Positions 1 to 5,172 of a stretch of 7,895 bases of DNA are shown here, piece by piece. The notes beneath the pieces were generated by a model that did not search any database, was not told the origin of the DNA, and saw only the letters and a list, made by a program, of their open reading frames with translations. The stretch covers positions 1-7,895 of the forward strand of contig JAGVOV010000085.1 in the NCBI GenBank assembly GCA_020052545.1, given 5' to 3'. Numbering within the stretch: position 1 is the stretch's first letter; every line of letters begins with the position of its first letter. A program made the translations under genes and the position numbers. The DNA comes from an archaeon (lineage in GTDB: Archaea; Nanobdellota; Nanobdellia; Woesearchaeales; JAGVOV01).

Positions 1-351
1 AAAGCAAATTCGCTGAATGCTCTCATTCATGTGACGGTGCCATGCGATTTCCAGAAATTCCAGGTCATCGATCTGATCAAGGACTGCAGCGAAGTCACTC
101 CAGGACAGATATGCTCATCTTCCAAGGTAACAGTCGAACGTGAAATCAAGGATATGCTAAAAGACACATTTGGAAAATGGGACAATGGGTATTATTTCAG
201 CATAACTTCGAAAGGTGGTGGGTGCAACATGCAGCTGCCACTGCTGCCAGATCCATACTGCAATGTGGATTCTCCTGGCCAGGTAATTTCGGAAAATATA
301 AGTACTAAAACCAATGGTGGAGTGAAAGTGCTGTTGAAGGTGTGCAGATGA
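1..351 (+). CDS. C-terminal part of a cysteine-rich secreted or pilin-like protein (5' end outside window)
   Basis: The frame is open from the first base, so this is the last 116 codons of a longer gene; the GTG at 31 is not needed as a start. The visible part has six cysteines, including the VPC, DC, GGC and a terminal KVCR, an N-I-S sequon near its end, and no membrane segment. That fits the extracytoplasmic head of a membrane-anchored protein stabilised by disulfides, like the six-cysteine proteins just downstream. The stop TGA (349-351) overlaps the ATG of the next gene in an ATGA junction. I do not recognise a named family. That it is another pilin-like protein of the cluster is inferred only from cysteine content and position, because its N-terminus is not visible. 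Confidence 0.75.
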   Translation, partial: KANSLNALIHVTVPCDFQKFQVIDLIKDCSEVTPGQICSSSKVTVEREIKDMLKDTFGKWDNGYYFSITSKGGGCNMQLPLLPDPYCNVDSPGQVISENISTKTNGGVKVLLKVCR

Positions 352-452
352 AAAAAGCCATGGAGACTGAAACGCTGCTCATATTGATATTGATGGCTGC
401 GCTGTTCATCATACTTATGTACATAATATTCAAGAGGATACTCAATGTATAA
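348..452 (+). CDS. 34-residue one-helix protein with prepilin-like N-terminus
   Basis: ATG at 348 follows a good Shine-Dalgarno site (GGTG, 339-342) and gives a 34-residue protein: an MKKA leader, a short METET acidic stretch, one hydrophobic helix (about residues 9-28) and a basic KR end. K-K-A before the hydrophobic stretch fits a class III signal peptide cut after Ala4, which would leave about 30 residues, almost all membrane helix. It overlaps the upstream gene by 4 bases (ATGA) and the downstream gene by 8 bases, so it lies in a translationally coupled run. The 51-residue protein at 2157 has a similar start (xE, then an acidic residue, then TL). It may be a minimal pilin or a small membrane partner of the adjacent larger pilins. 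Its length means automatic callers could miss it. Function unknown. Confidence 0.65.
   Translation: MKKAMETETLLILILMAALFIILMYIIFKRILNV
434..439 (+). promoter_or_regulatory. Shine-Dalgarno site GAGGAT for the 445 gene
   Basis: GAGGAT lies 5 bases before the ATG at 445, inside the preceding miniprotein gene. It supports the ATG at 445 as the start and re-initiation or coupled translation. Confidence 0.55.
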
Positions 453-1230
453 GAAAGGGCTCGAGGAAAGAGTATATACTATAGCGCTTTGGGTATTCGC
501 ATTCATCGTCGTCTTGGCAGTATTCACATCGACAACACTTTATGCGAAAAATTCGGCATCATCATCCACATGCAGCTTCTCCGGCACATTAAGGAGCTTC
601 CAAGACAGGTTCGGGGCGGATGCCATCACCCCAGATACAAAATTGGCATGCAAGACAATCGACTTTGGAGCGCTCGACCAGTATGGCAACAATGATGCGG
701 AACTCAAAAGGAATAATCTGAAGCAGGTGTCAGATATGATGTATGATTGCGCATCTGAAGTAAATTTTGGAACAAGAAACATATTTGCAGGAAATAAGGT
801 AACTGAAGGGATATTCTGCTTCCCATGCTTCTCATTCTACCTTCCAAGTCAAGCAAGCGCACTTTCAACACAAGACCTTGATACCTATCTTAAGAGCTAT
901 GAATTCACAAAAGACGCAAAAAAGATGAAGATGTTCCAGCTCCTTTCACCGATATTGGTTCCCCTTGACGAGAATGACAAGCAGTACATCATAGAAGGCT
1001 CTAGCCTGAAATGGTTCAGGTGGGACCAGTCAGGCATCAACTTCGAATACGGAAAAACAATAGAGCCGAACGAGGACTATTCGATAGTCTATCTGAATGG
1101 TGTCGCGCCTAAGGGCAGAAGATACAACCCCCTGCAAATCCTAGGCGCGTCAAACAAGGACGCAAAATTCTTGGTCATAGTGAAAACGAAAGATTTTTCC
1201 AAGTTATCATGCAACGTTGAAAATGACTAA
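445..1230 (+). CDS. Six-cysteine pilin-like protein, paralogue A (261 residues)
   Basis: The N-terminus MYKKG-LEER plus a hydrophobic helix (about residues 10-34) is a class III signal peptide with predicted cleavage after Gly5, so the protein should be anchored in the membrane with its head outside. The head has six cysteines (43, 69, 102, 125, 128, 256), including a C-F-P-C pair. The next protein has cysteines at nearly the same places (43, 73, 107, 132, 135, 287) and shares the surrounding pattern: helix with C102, then the CxxC, then a D-L-x-x-Y-L segment. They are therefore paralogues. The gene overlaps its neighbours by 8 bases on each side. I recall related proteins in DPANN genomes but cannot name a family. 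A minor pilin or envelope-complex subunit is the likeliest role; thiol-redox activity from CFPC is possible, but a structural disulfide is more likely because all six cysteines match the paralogue. Confidence 0.85.
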   Translation: MYKKGLEERVYTIALWVFAFIVVLAVFTSTTLYAKNSASSSTCSFSGTLRSFQDRFGADAITPDTKLACKTIDFGALDQYGNNDAELKRNNLKQVSDMMYDCASEVNFGTRNIFAGNKVTEGIFCFPCFSFYLPSQASALSTQDLDTYLKSYEFTKDAKKMKMFQLLSPILVPLDENDKQYIIEGSSLKWFRWDQSGINFEYGKTIEPNEDYSIVYLNGVAPKGRRYNPLQILGASNKDAKFLVIVKTKDFSKLSCNVEND

Positions 1231-2131
1231 AAAAGGATTGAGCACAATAGTTTTTGTGATGATAATATTCATGATAATCTTAGTCATACTCCTTATCTAC
1301 CAAGGACTGATAGCAAACATCATGATCGGGGACACAAAAGATGAGATGTGCAAGAACGAGATAAGGCAGAGGGCGACTTCCAAGAGCTTTGGCGGCGCGG
1401 TGACAGACATTGGAGGCAAGAAGAGCTACATGCCAGACTGTGAGACTGAATTTGTCAATCTCACTGCAAAGGACTATTCTGGAGGAAGTGGAGTAAATTA
1501 CGAGCTTGTTAAAGAAGCGCTCGCGCAGAACCTTTATAGATGCCAGAAGCTCTTCAACAAAGGCGGGCCAAATGAATGGTACAATCCTTTCACTGACTGG
1601 AACGTGGAGAATGTATGCCAGATATGCAGCATCGTAAATTTTAACGGATTCGACAAGGACATAAGCAATTTTGGGACGTATCTGATGGACCACAACACGC
1701 CAGACACCAAGATATCTTACTATGAATTTGCCATAGGCAGGAAGCCAACACTGGAGGAGAGAGACGCAGCAACAAACGCACCGCCAATATCAACAAAAGA
1801 CCCTTACACCACAATCTTTGTTTTCTCGAAAAGAAACACCTGGGGGGAATTTTTCGGATGGGGTGGAGGGGGAGCGGCAGCTGGCGCCGGGACTGGGGCA
1901 GTAATCATATTGTCATTCATACCATTCGTCAATGTGGCAACTTGGGCTGCAGTAGGAACTATTGGCGGCTTGGCCCTGATAGCCGGGACAGTGGGAGGCA
2001 CGTTGGCTTCAGAGCACAAAGATACTTACTATGTTTCATCCTTCATGGTGCCTTACAATGCTTATGGCCTCAAAGACAAGTGCACTCACTTGGGCCAGAA
2101 GCCCGTCATGGACGATTTAGATAATACATAA
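1223..2131 (+). CDS. Six-cysteine pilin-like protein, paralogue B with glycine-rich hydrophobic insertion (302 residues)
   Basis: I chose ATG 1223 over the in-frame TTG at 1217 because it gives the M-T-K-K-G leader typical of the cluster and the same 8-base overlap (1223-1230) as four other junctions. A class III signal peptide (cut after Gly5) is followed by a membrane helix at residues 8-31. The head holds six cysteines in the paralogue's spacing, with CQIC at 132-135 and C287 close to the C-terminus. Unlike the paralogue it carries an insertion at about residues 213-262 rich in Gly and Ala, with a central FIPF turn: two hydrophobic arms with glycine-zipper character, possibly a membrane-inserting hairpin. 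An N-L-T sequon is at 79-81. Likely a minor pilin or envelope subunit; the hairpin suggests it touches a second membrane surface or a partner protein. No named family recognised. Confidence 0.85.
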   Translation: MTKKGLSTIVFVMIIFMIILVILLIYQGLIANIMIGDTKDEMCKNEIRQRATSKSFGGAVTDIGGKKSYMPDCETEFVNLTAKDYSGGSGVNYELVKEALAQNLYRCQKLFNKGGPNEWYNPFTDWNVENVCQICSIVNFNGFDKDISNFGTYLMDHNTPDTKISYYEFAIGRKPTLEERDAATNAPPISTKDPYTTIFVFSKRNTWGEFFGWGGGGAAAGAGTGAVIILSFIPFVNVATWAAVGTIGGLALIAGTVGGTLASEHKDTYYVSSFMVPYNAYGLKDKCTHLGQKPVMDDLDNT

Positions 2132-2135
2132 ATAT
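2119..2135 (+). promoter_or_regulatory. Candidate TATA box for a leaderless transcript starting at 2157
   Basis: The A/T-rich stretch around ACATAAATAT (2126-2135) is centred about 27 bases before the ATG at 2157, the usual archaeal distance from box A to the transcription start. The 2157 gene has no Shine-Dalgarno site, which fits a leaderless mRNA. The box overlaps the stop codon of the preceding gene. Its match to the consensus is only moderate. Confidence 0.35.
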
Positions 2136-2156
2136 CCGTTTAGCTAGCGTTGCAGC

Positions 2157-2312
2157 ATGGACAGAAAAGCGGCTTTGGAATGGGACACTTTGGGCAAGTT
2201 CATACTTTACGGCCTCATCCTCCTTGCCTTGATAGGCATTATCTTTGTTGTGAAGAACGGCATCGGCGACACTTTGAAGGCCTTAGGCCAATTTTTGAGG
2301 TTTGGCAGATAA
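2157..2312 (+). CDS. 51-residue one-helix protein with prepilin-like leader
   Basis: ATG 2157 encodes 51 residues: MDRKA leader (class III pattern R-K-A, cut after Ala5), A-L-E-W-D-T-L, a hydrophobic helix at about residues 14-33, then a short amphipathic, basic tail ending FGR. It is short for a pilin and has no soluble head. The motif after the leader resembles that of the 34-residue protein at 348 ([LM]-E-[WT]-[DE]-T-L), so the two are probably paralogues. Each lies just after a large cysteine-rich pilin-like gene, which hints at a recurring pairing of large subunit and helix-only subunit. The stop TAA shares one base with the ATG of the next gene (TAATG). There is no Shine-Dalgarno site; a TATA-like box sits 27 bases upstream. 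Function unknown. Confidence 0.7.
   Translation: MDRKAALEWDTLGKFILYGLILLALIGIIFVVKNGIGDTLKALGQFLRFGR
2297..2301 (+). promoter_or_regulatory. Shine-Dalgarno site GAGGT for the 2312 gene
   Basis: GAGGT lies 10 bases before the ATG at 2312, inside the end of the preceding gene. It supports 2312 rather than any upstream in-frame start (for example 2150) as the start of the 79-residue protein. Confidence 0.45.
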
Positions 2313-2551
2313 TGGAGCTATCAACAAACAAGCTTGTGGAAATACTCCTTGTCTTGACCATAGTCGTGATAGCCGCAATAATCCTGATAGCGATGATAGC
2401 CAAGAGCAAGGATTCAGTTATAGACATAAAGCTCAACTCGTCAAAGCTAGGCTTCGGCACCAGTTTCCCCTCTCACGATGGCATTAAAGTTATAGAAAGC
2501 TTTATATATAACTGTATACACAAAGCTATATCAAGAGGTGCTGGATTATGA
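2312..2551 (+). CDS. 79-residue one-helix membrane protein without a class III leader
   Basis: ATG 2312 has a GAGGT site upstream and a one-base overlap with the previous stop. The protein has a hydrophobic helix at about residues 9-29, then K-S-K-D and a roughly 47-residue tail. It begins directly with M-E-L-S; the pilin at 2900 has the same four residues immediately after its predicted cleavage site (KRA|MELS). So this one resembles a pilin that starts at the mature position and would need no prepilin peptidase. The last 17 or so codons coincide with a strong TATA box and Shine-Dalgarno site for the next gene, so its C-terminus may be under nucleotide-level constraint. The stop overlaps the next start (ATGA). 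There is one cysteine, so no internal disulfide. Could be an accessory subunit; function unknown. Confidence 0.65.
   Translation: MELSTNKLVEILLVLTIVVIAAIILIAMIAKSKDSVIDIKLNSSKLGFGTSFPSHDGIKVIESFIYNCIHKAISRGAGL
2495..2512 (+). promoter_or_regulatory. Internal archaeal promoter (BRE + TATA box) for the 2548 pilin operon
   Basis: GAAAGC followed by TTTATATATA (2501-2510) closely matches an archaeal BRE/box A. A transcription start is expected about 26 bases downstream, near 2531, giving a leader of roughly 17 bases that still includes the GAGGTG site. It lies inside the coding end of the 79-residue protein. It is the best-looking promoter in the cluster and would let the two pilins at 2548 and 2900 be expressed above the rest. 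Confidence 0.6.
2535..2540 (+). promoter_or_regulatory. Strong Shine-Dalgarno site GAGGTG for the 2548 pilin
   Basis: GAGGTG, 7 bases before ATG 2548, is the best ribosome binding site in the window. With the TATA box at 2501 it suggests this pilin is made in large amounts. Confidence 0.65.
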
Positions 2552-2898
2552 GCAAAAAAGGTGACATGTCAATAAACGTTATTATCGTCGCCGCAATCGC
2601 GCTTGTTGTTTTGATTGTCTTGATAGCAATCTTCACGGGCAAGATCGGCATATTCAATAGGGGAGCATCAGACGCAACCCATCCTGCAAACACAGGGATC
2701 TGCAGATATGATGACACCTCAAATGACCCTAACGTATTCTACAGATGCGCGAACGCAAAGCCAAGCACCGGCACCTGGAGCAATCTGAAGGACGACAGGA
2801 AATGGATCGATTGTGGCGCAGATGATGCTGGCTTGAATGTCAAGTGCACGAGCTGCAAAGGAACAAAACAAAATTGCGGTTTGACTGGCCTGACATAA
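2548..2898 (+). CDS. Candidate major type IV pilin-like protein 1 (116 residues, six cysteines)
   Basis: The leader M-S-K-K-G (cut after Gly5) is followed by D-M-S-I-N and a long uninterrupted Val/Ile/Leu/Ala helix (about residues 10-30) ending in FTG, the typical archaeal pilin N-terminal helix that forms a filament core. The roughly 80-residue head has six cysteines (52, 67, 89, 100, 103, 110), presumably three disulfides. The gene has its own strong promoter and the best Shine-Dalgarno site here, and its helix is almost repeated in the next gene, so it is my best candidate for a major subunit. It overlaps the upstream stop by 4 bases (ATGA) and is followed after one base by its paralogue. 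The head matches no family I know. The archaeal type IV pilin-like assignment rests on leader, helix and length. Confidence 0.85.
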   Translation: MSKKGDMSINVIIVAAIALVVLIVLIAIFTGKIGIFNRGASDATHPANTGICRYDDTSNDPNVFYRCANAKPSTGTWSNLKDDRKWIDCGADDAGLNVKCTSCKGTKQNCGLTGLT

Positions 2899-2899
2899 G

Positions 2900-3247
2900 A
2901 TGAAAAGGGCTATGGAGCTTAGCTTGAATCTGATAATCATAGCTGCGCTAGCCCTGATTGTCTTGATCGTCGTCATTGCCATATTCACAGGCAACATGAG
3001 CAGGATCTTTGGGACCATCTCATCTACACAGAATGAGACAGGGACAGCCAGCAAAGAGAGCACATGGTGCTTATCAAGCCTGACCCAGAAATGCAGCTAT
3101 GATTTAAAATCATGCAGCGAGATAAGGGAGGGCGCCAACGCGGCAGCGAGGCTTCCTTCCAGCAGCAAGGATTGCGGCTCAGGAGAGAGGCGCGCACTGG
3201 CAGCTAACGCGCCTGTCGGCCAAAGGCTCTGCTGCCTAAAAATATGA
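2900..3247 (+). CDS. Candidate major type IV pilin-like protein 2 (115 residues, six cysteines)
   Basis: The leader M-K-R-A (cut after Ala4) leads into M-E-L-S-L-N and a hydrophobic helix that matches the preceding pilin nearly residue for residue with conservative changes, both ending I-A-I-F-T-G. The head differs: cysteines at 57, 65, 72, 92, 111 and 112, ending R-L-C-C-L-K-I. It is most simply a tandem duplicate whose head has diverged, with total length kept within one residue. ATG 2900 is one base after the previous stop, with no clear Shine-Dalgarno site, so translation probably depends on coupling. The internal ATG at 2912 would remove the leader and is less likely. An N-E-T sequon is at 45-47. 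Probably an alternative or second filament subunit. Confidence 0.85.
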   Translation: MKRAMELSLNLIIIAALALIVLIVVIAIFTGNMSRIFGTISSTQNETGTASKESTWCLSSLTQKCSYDLKSCSEIREGANAAARLPSSSKDCGSGERRALAANAPVGQRLCCLKI

Positions 3248-3705
3248 ACAAGAAAGGGGATTCTGACACAGGATTGCAGCCTCTGGGAGACAGCGTCCTT
3301 TCTGTCTTGGCCATAATATTCGTATCAGGCGCCATCATGCTGATCATTATGGGATTTTTAGGACCAAGGACATATTATTATAGCGAAAATAACTTAGAGT
3401 ACATGAAACAGGCGATAGACAAGACACCAGTCTTGAAGGAAAGGATAATCCCGGTAAATATTGAGCCTAAAACAATACTGGCGGCATGCGATGGCTGCTT
3501 ATGCCTTTGTGAAGGAGCATCATGCCAGGACAAAGAGCTGAAAAGGGCCTGCTTCTCAGGCTATGAAGTCCAGATAATGGCAAGGAACAATAATGGGGCT
3601 AGTACTGGAATGATAGGCTCACCAGAAGAATTTAAGTCAGCGCTAAAATTCGTCAAGACAAAACAGAGCTCAAAATCGGTCATATTGATTTCTAACGTTG
3701 TGTGA
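3244..3705 (+). CDS. Pilin-like protein with CLCLC cysteine cluster (153 residues)
   Basis: The leader M-N-K-K-G (cut after Gly5) is followed by a polar stretch with Gly and Pro of about 10 residues before the membrane helix (about residues 17-40), so the helix starts later than in the neighbouring pilins. The head has six cysteines clustered at 82-103: C-x2-C-x-C-x-C-x4-C-x8-C, including the CLCLC run. This spacing could form a small disulfide knot or bind a metal; outside the cell, disulfides are more likely. The remainder, with G-S-P-E-E-F and a C-terminal V-I-L-I-S strand, looks like a small alpha/beta head. ATG 3244 overlaps the upstream stop by 4 bases. It is the last gene before a 38-base gap with a new promoter. 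I recall CLCLC-type motifs in similar DPANN proteins but can name no family. Confidence 0.8.
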   Translation: MNKKGDSDTGLQPLGDSVLSVLAIIFVSGAIMLIIMGFLGPRTYYYSENNLEYMKQAIDKTPVLKERIIPVNIEPKTILAACDGCLCLCEGASCQDKELKRACFSGYEVQIMARNNNGASTGMIGSPEEFKSALKFVKTKQSSKSVILISNVV

Positions 3706-3743
3706 GCAAATATTAATATATCCAGAGAAAAAATAGGGCTATT
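3706..3743 (+). promoter_or_regulatory. Candidate promoter of the 3744-7061 operon
   Basis: The 38-base gap contains ATATTAATATATC, with a TATA-like core at 3711-3720 centred about 28 bases before ATG 3744. The 3744 gene has no clear Shine-Dalgarno site (only AGGG), so a leaderless or nearly leaderless transcript is plausible. It is the widest gap within the cluster and the natural start of the last four-gene unit. Confidence 0.45.
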
Positions 3744-4682
3744 ATGAATAAAAGAGGCGCATGGACCGACCATATAACCGGCAAGCTCATCGAAATGGTC
3801 TTGGTGATAGCCTACATTGTTGTGCTGACAATGATTGTTAGGAACATGTACGAAAATTCTATGTTCGAAAGAAGGATAATAGCTGCCGACAGCGCTATAT
3901 TGATTGACACGTTGTATGCCTCACCAGGAAATGTAATGCAGCATTACTATAACAACTGGCAAGGCTTCATGATCTCTTTTGAGCAGAACCAAGTGGTTGT
4001 TTACAAGAGCGCAAACAGCTCGCTTCCTGGAAATGAACCCAGGTATAGGTTTGGCGAAGACACGCAAATCCCTTTCCAATATTCGACATTCTTCGCGAAA
4101 GGTAAGAAAAAAGAGGATTTCTTAATTTTCTTGAAGACCCAGAATATGCTCAAGCCCGAATTAAACCCTGAAATAACCCAACAAGACCTCAAACAGACAA
4201 AAGACGGAAGCGTCGTCAAAGGCAACGGAAGAACTATCTTGATAGACACTTTAGAAAATAATGACGGCGAAAAATCAAAGACTGCGATGGCCTTAACTGA
4301 TTATTTCCAATCAGTTGAAGCGACATCTTACTTCACATACATATACGCAGCGAAGAATGAGCAGGAACGCAGCATAATGTTAAGGAACAAGCCTGATTTT
4401 TACATAATCTTCGAGCCCTCAATCGCTGTGTCGGACCGCTTCTTTGTCGTGGTGGCGAACAAATCAAGCGAAAATTTTGGTTTGGGCATAGCCAGCAAGC
4501 TTTCGCAACTTGCAGAATTCAACGGAGTAGGTTTTGCGATAGACGAAAATGACGCTATGCTGAGAAGGGCGCCTCATGCAGCGGCCAGAATCATGGCGAA
4601 TGGTGATTTTGCAAAGATACAGAGGAACAAAGACATCATAGGCAAAGCTGCAGTCGCAGCAATAAAGGGATACAATGGATAA
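3744..4682 (+). CDS. Pilin-like anchored protein with degenerate Amidase_3-like domain (312 residues, no cysteine)
   Basis: The leader M-N-K-R-G (cut after Gly5) precedes a membrane helix at about residues 15-33 and a helix-turn region (A-I-L-I-D-T-L-Y-A-S-P-G, 51-62) similar to that of the next gene. Residues about 162-311 follow, by eye, the order of elements in N-acetylmuramoyl-L-alanine amidases of the Amidase_3 type: a T-I-L-I-D strand, a helix, an R/N-x-P-D-F-Y-I-I strand, G-L-G-I-A-S-K-L, an L-R-R-A-P segment, A-N-G-D-F, and a last helix ending I-K-G-Y. The zinc and catalytic residues seem lost: the DPGHGG position reads D-T-L-E-N-N, the SIHAN position reads F-E-P-S, and no Glu lies where the catalytic one should be. 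If right, this is an inactive or repurposed envelope-binding fold on a pilin anchor. The gene itself is certain; the fold is a hand alignment. Confidence 0.8.
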   Translation: MNKRGAWTDHITGKLIEMVLVIAYIVVLTMIVRNMYENSMFERRIIAADSAILIDTLYASPGNVMQHYYNNWQGFMISFEQNQVVVYKSANSSLPGNEPRYRFGEDTQIPFQYSTFFAKGKKKEDFLIFLKTQNMLKPELNPEITQQDLKQTKDGSVVKGNGRTILIDTLENNDGEKSKTAMALTDYFQSVEATSYFTYIYAAKNEQERSIMLRNKPDFYIIFEPSIAVSDRFFVVVANKSSENFGLGIASKLSQLAEFNGVGFAIDENDAMLRRAPHAAARIMANGDFAKIQRNKDIIGKAAVAAIKGYNG

Positions 4683-5172
4683 GAGGGCGGGGCTTTTTGA
4701 ATTTGACCTTTTGTGGTTTTTGAATCTGGCCTTGATGATATTTGTGGCTTCAGGAACCATCTATTTGGTCAGCTATTCTTTGAATTCACAGAAAGACCTC
4801 TCGACGCTCAGGGCAAATGTGTTTCTGACAAGAGCCTTATACTCACAAGAAGGTTTGTCTTACCATGACGATGCCACTGGAAGGCTTTATCCAGGCATAT
4901 TAGACATCGACAGGTTCAGGAATAAATATCTTGATGAGGCAGACCATTACGAGAATAACAGGATGATCTCAGCAAATATCTCGCTTTTCAGCAAAGATGG
5001 AATATTGATGCGGCAATTTATCTACAATCCGGAGATGTTCAGGATATGGAAGCCGGCAACGACATTCAAAGATTATGCAAGGATCAAGATGACAAGATCC
5101 ATCCTTATAAAGAACGGCAACAACATAGAGCAAGGGACCATAGTAACAGAAGTGGTGACGCCTCATGGATAG
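4675..5172 (+). CDS. Pilin-like minor subunit (165 residues, no cysteine)
   Basis: The leader M-D-K-R-A (cut after Ala5) is followed by G-L-F-E-F-D and a hydrophobic helix (about residues 11-33). After it, R-A-N-x-F-L-T-R-A-L-Y-S-Q-E-G continues into an acidic loop, T-G-R-L-Y-P-G-I-L-D-I-D-R-F, a pattern I associate with archaeal pilin-like proteins. The C-terminal half is predicted beta-rich (N-I-S-L-F, R-S-I-L-I, T-I-V-T-E-V). An N-I-S sequon is at 101-103. It overlaps the upstream stop by exactly 8 bases, and a GGGA site lies 4 bases before ATG. It contains no cysteine, unlike the earlier genes. Probably a minor pilin working with the 312- and 187-residue proteins. Family unnamed. Confidence 0.85.
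   Translation: MDKRAGLFEFDLLWFLNLALMIFVASGTIYLVSYSLNSQKDLSTLRANVFLTRALYSQEGLSYHDDATGRLYPGILDIDRFRNKYLDEADHYENNRMISANISLFSKDGILMRQFIYNPEMFRIWKPATTFKDYARIKMTRSILIKNGNNIEQGTIVTEVVTPHG

Noticed and set aside
192..527. 111-codon open frame on the minus strand
   Set aside because: It lies opposite three well-supported, coupled plus-strand genes and has no recognisable protein features or upstream signals.
1217..1222. TTG 1217 as start of paralogue B
   Set aside because: ATG 1223 gives the standard M-x-K-K-G leader and the common 8-base overlap.
1280..1693. 137-codon open frame on the minus strand
   Set aside because: It is antisense to the six-cysteine paralogue B, whose leader, cysteines and paralogy show it is the real gene.
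1858..2124. 88-codon plus-strand frame inside paralogue B
   Set aside because: It is a shifted reading of the glycine-rich segment, with no start signal or membrane leader of its own.
2150..2311. Extending the 79-residue protein upstream to 2150
   Set aside because: The extension is His- and Arg-rich and out of frame with the well-supported 51-residue gene; the GAGGT site and the TAATG junction support 2312.
2912..2914. Internal ATG as start of the second tandem pilin
   Set aside because: It would drop the K-R-A leader needed for prepilin processing; ATG 2900 directly follows the upstream stop.
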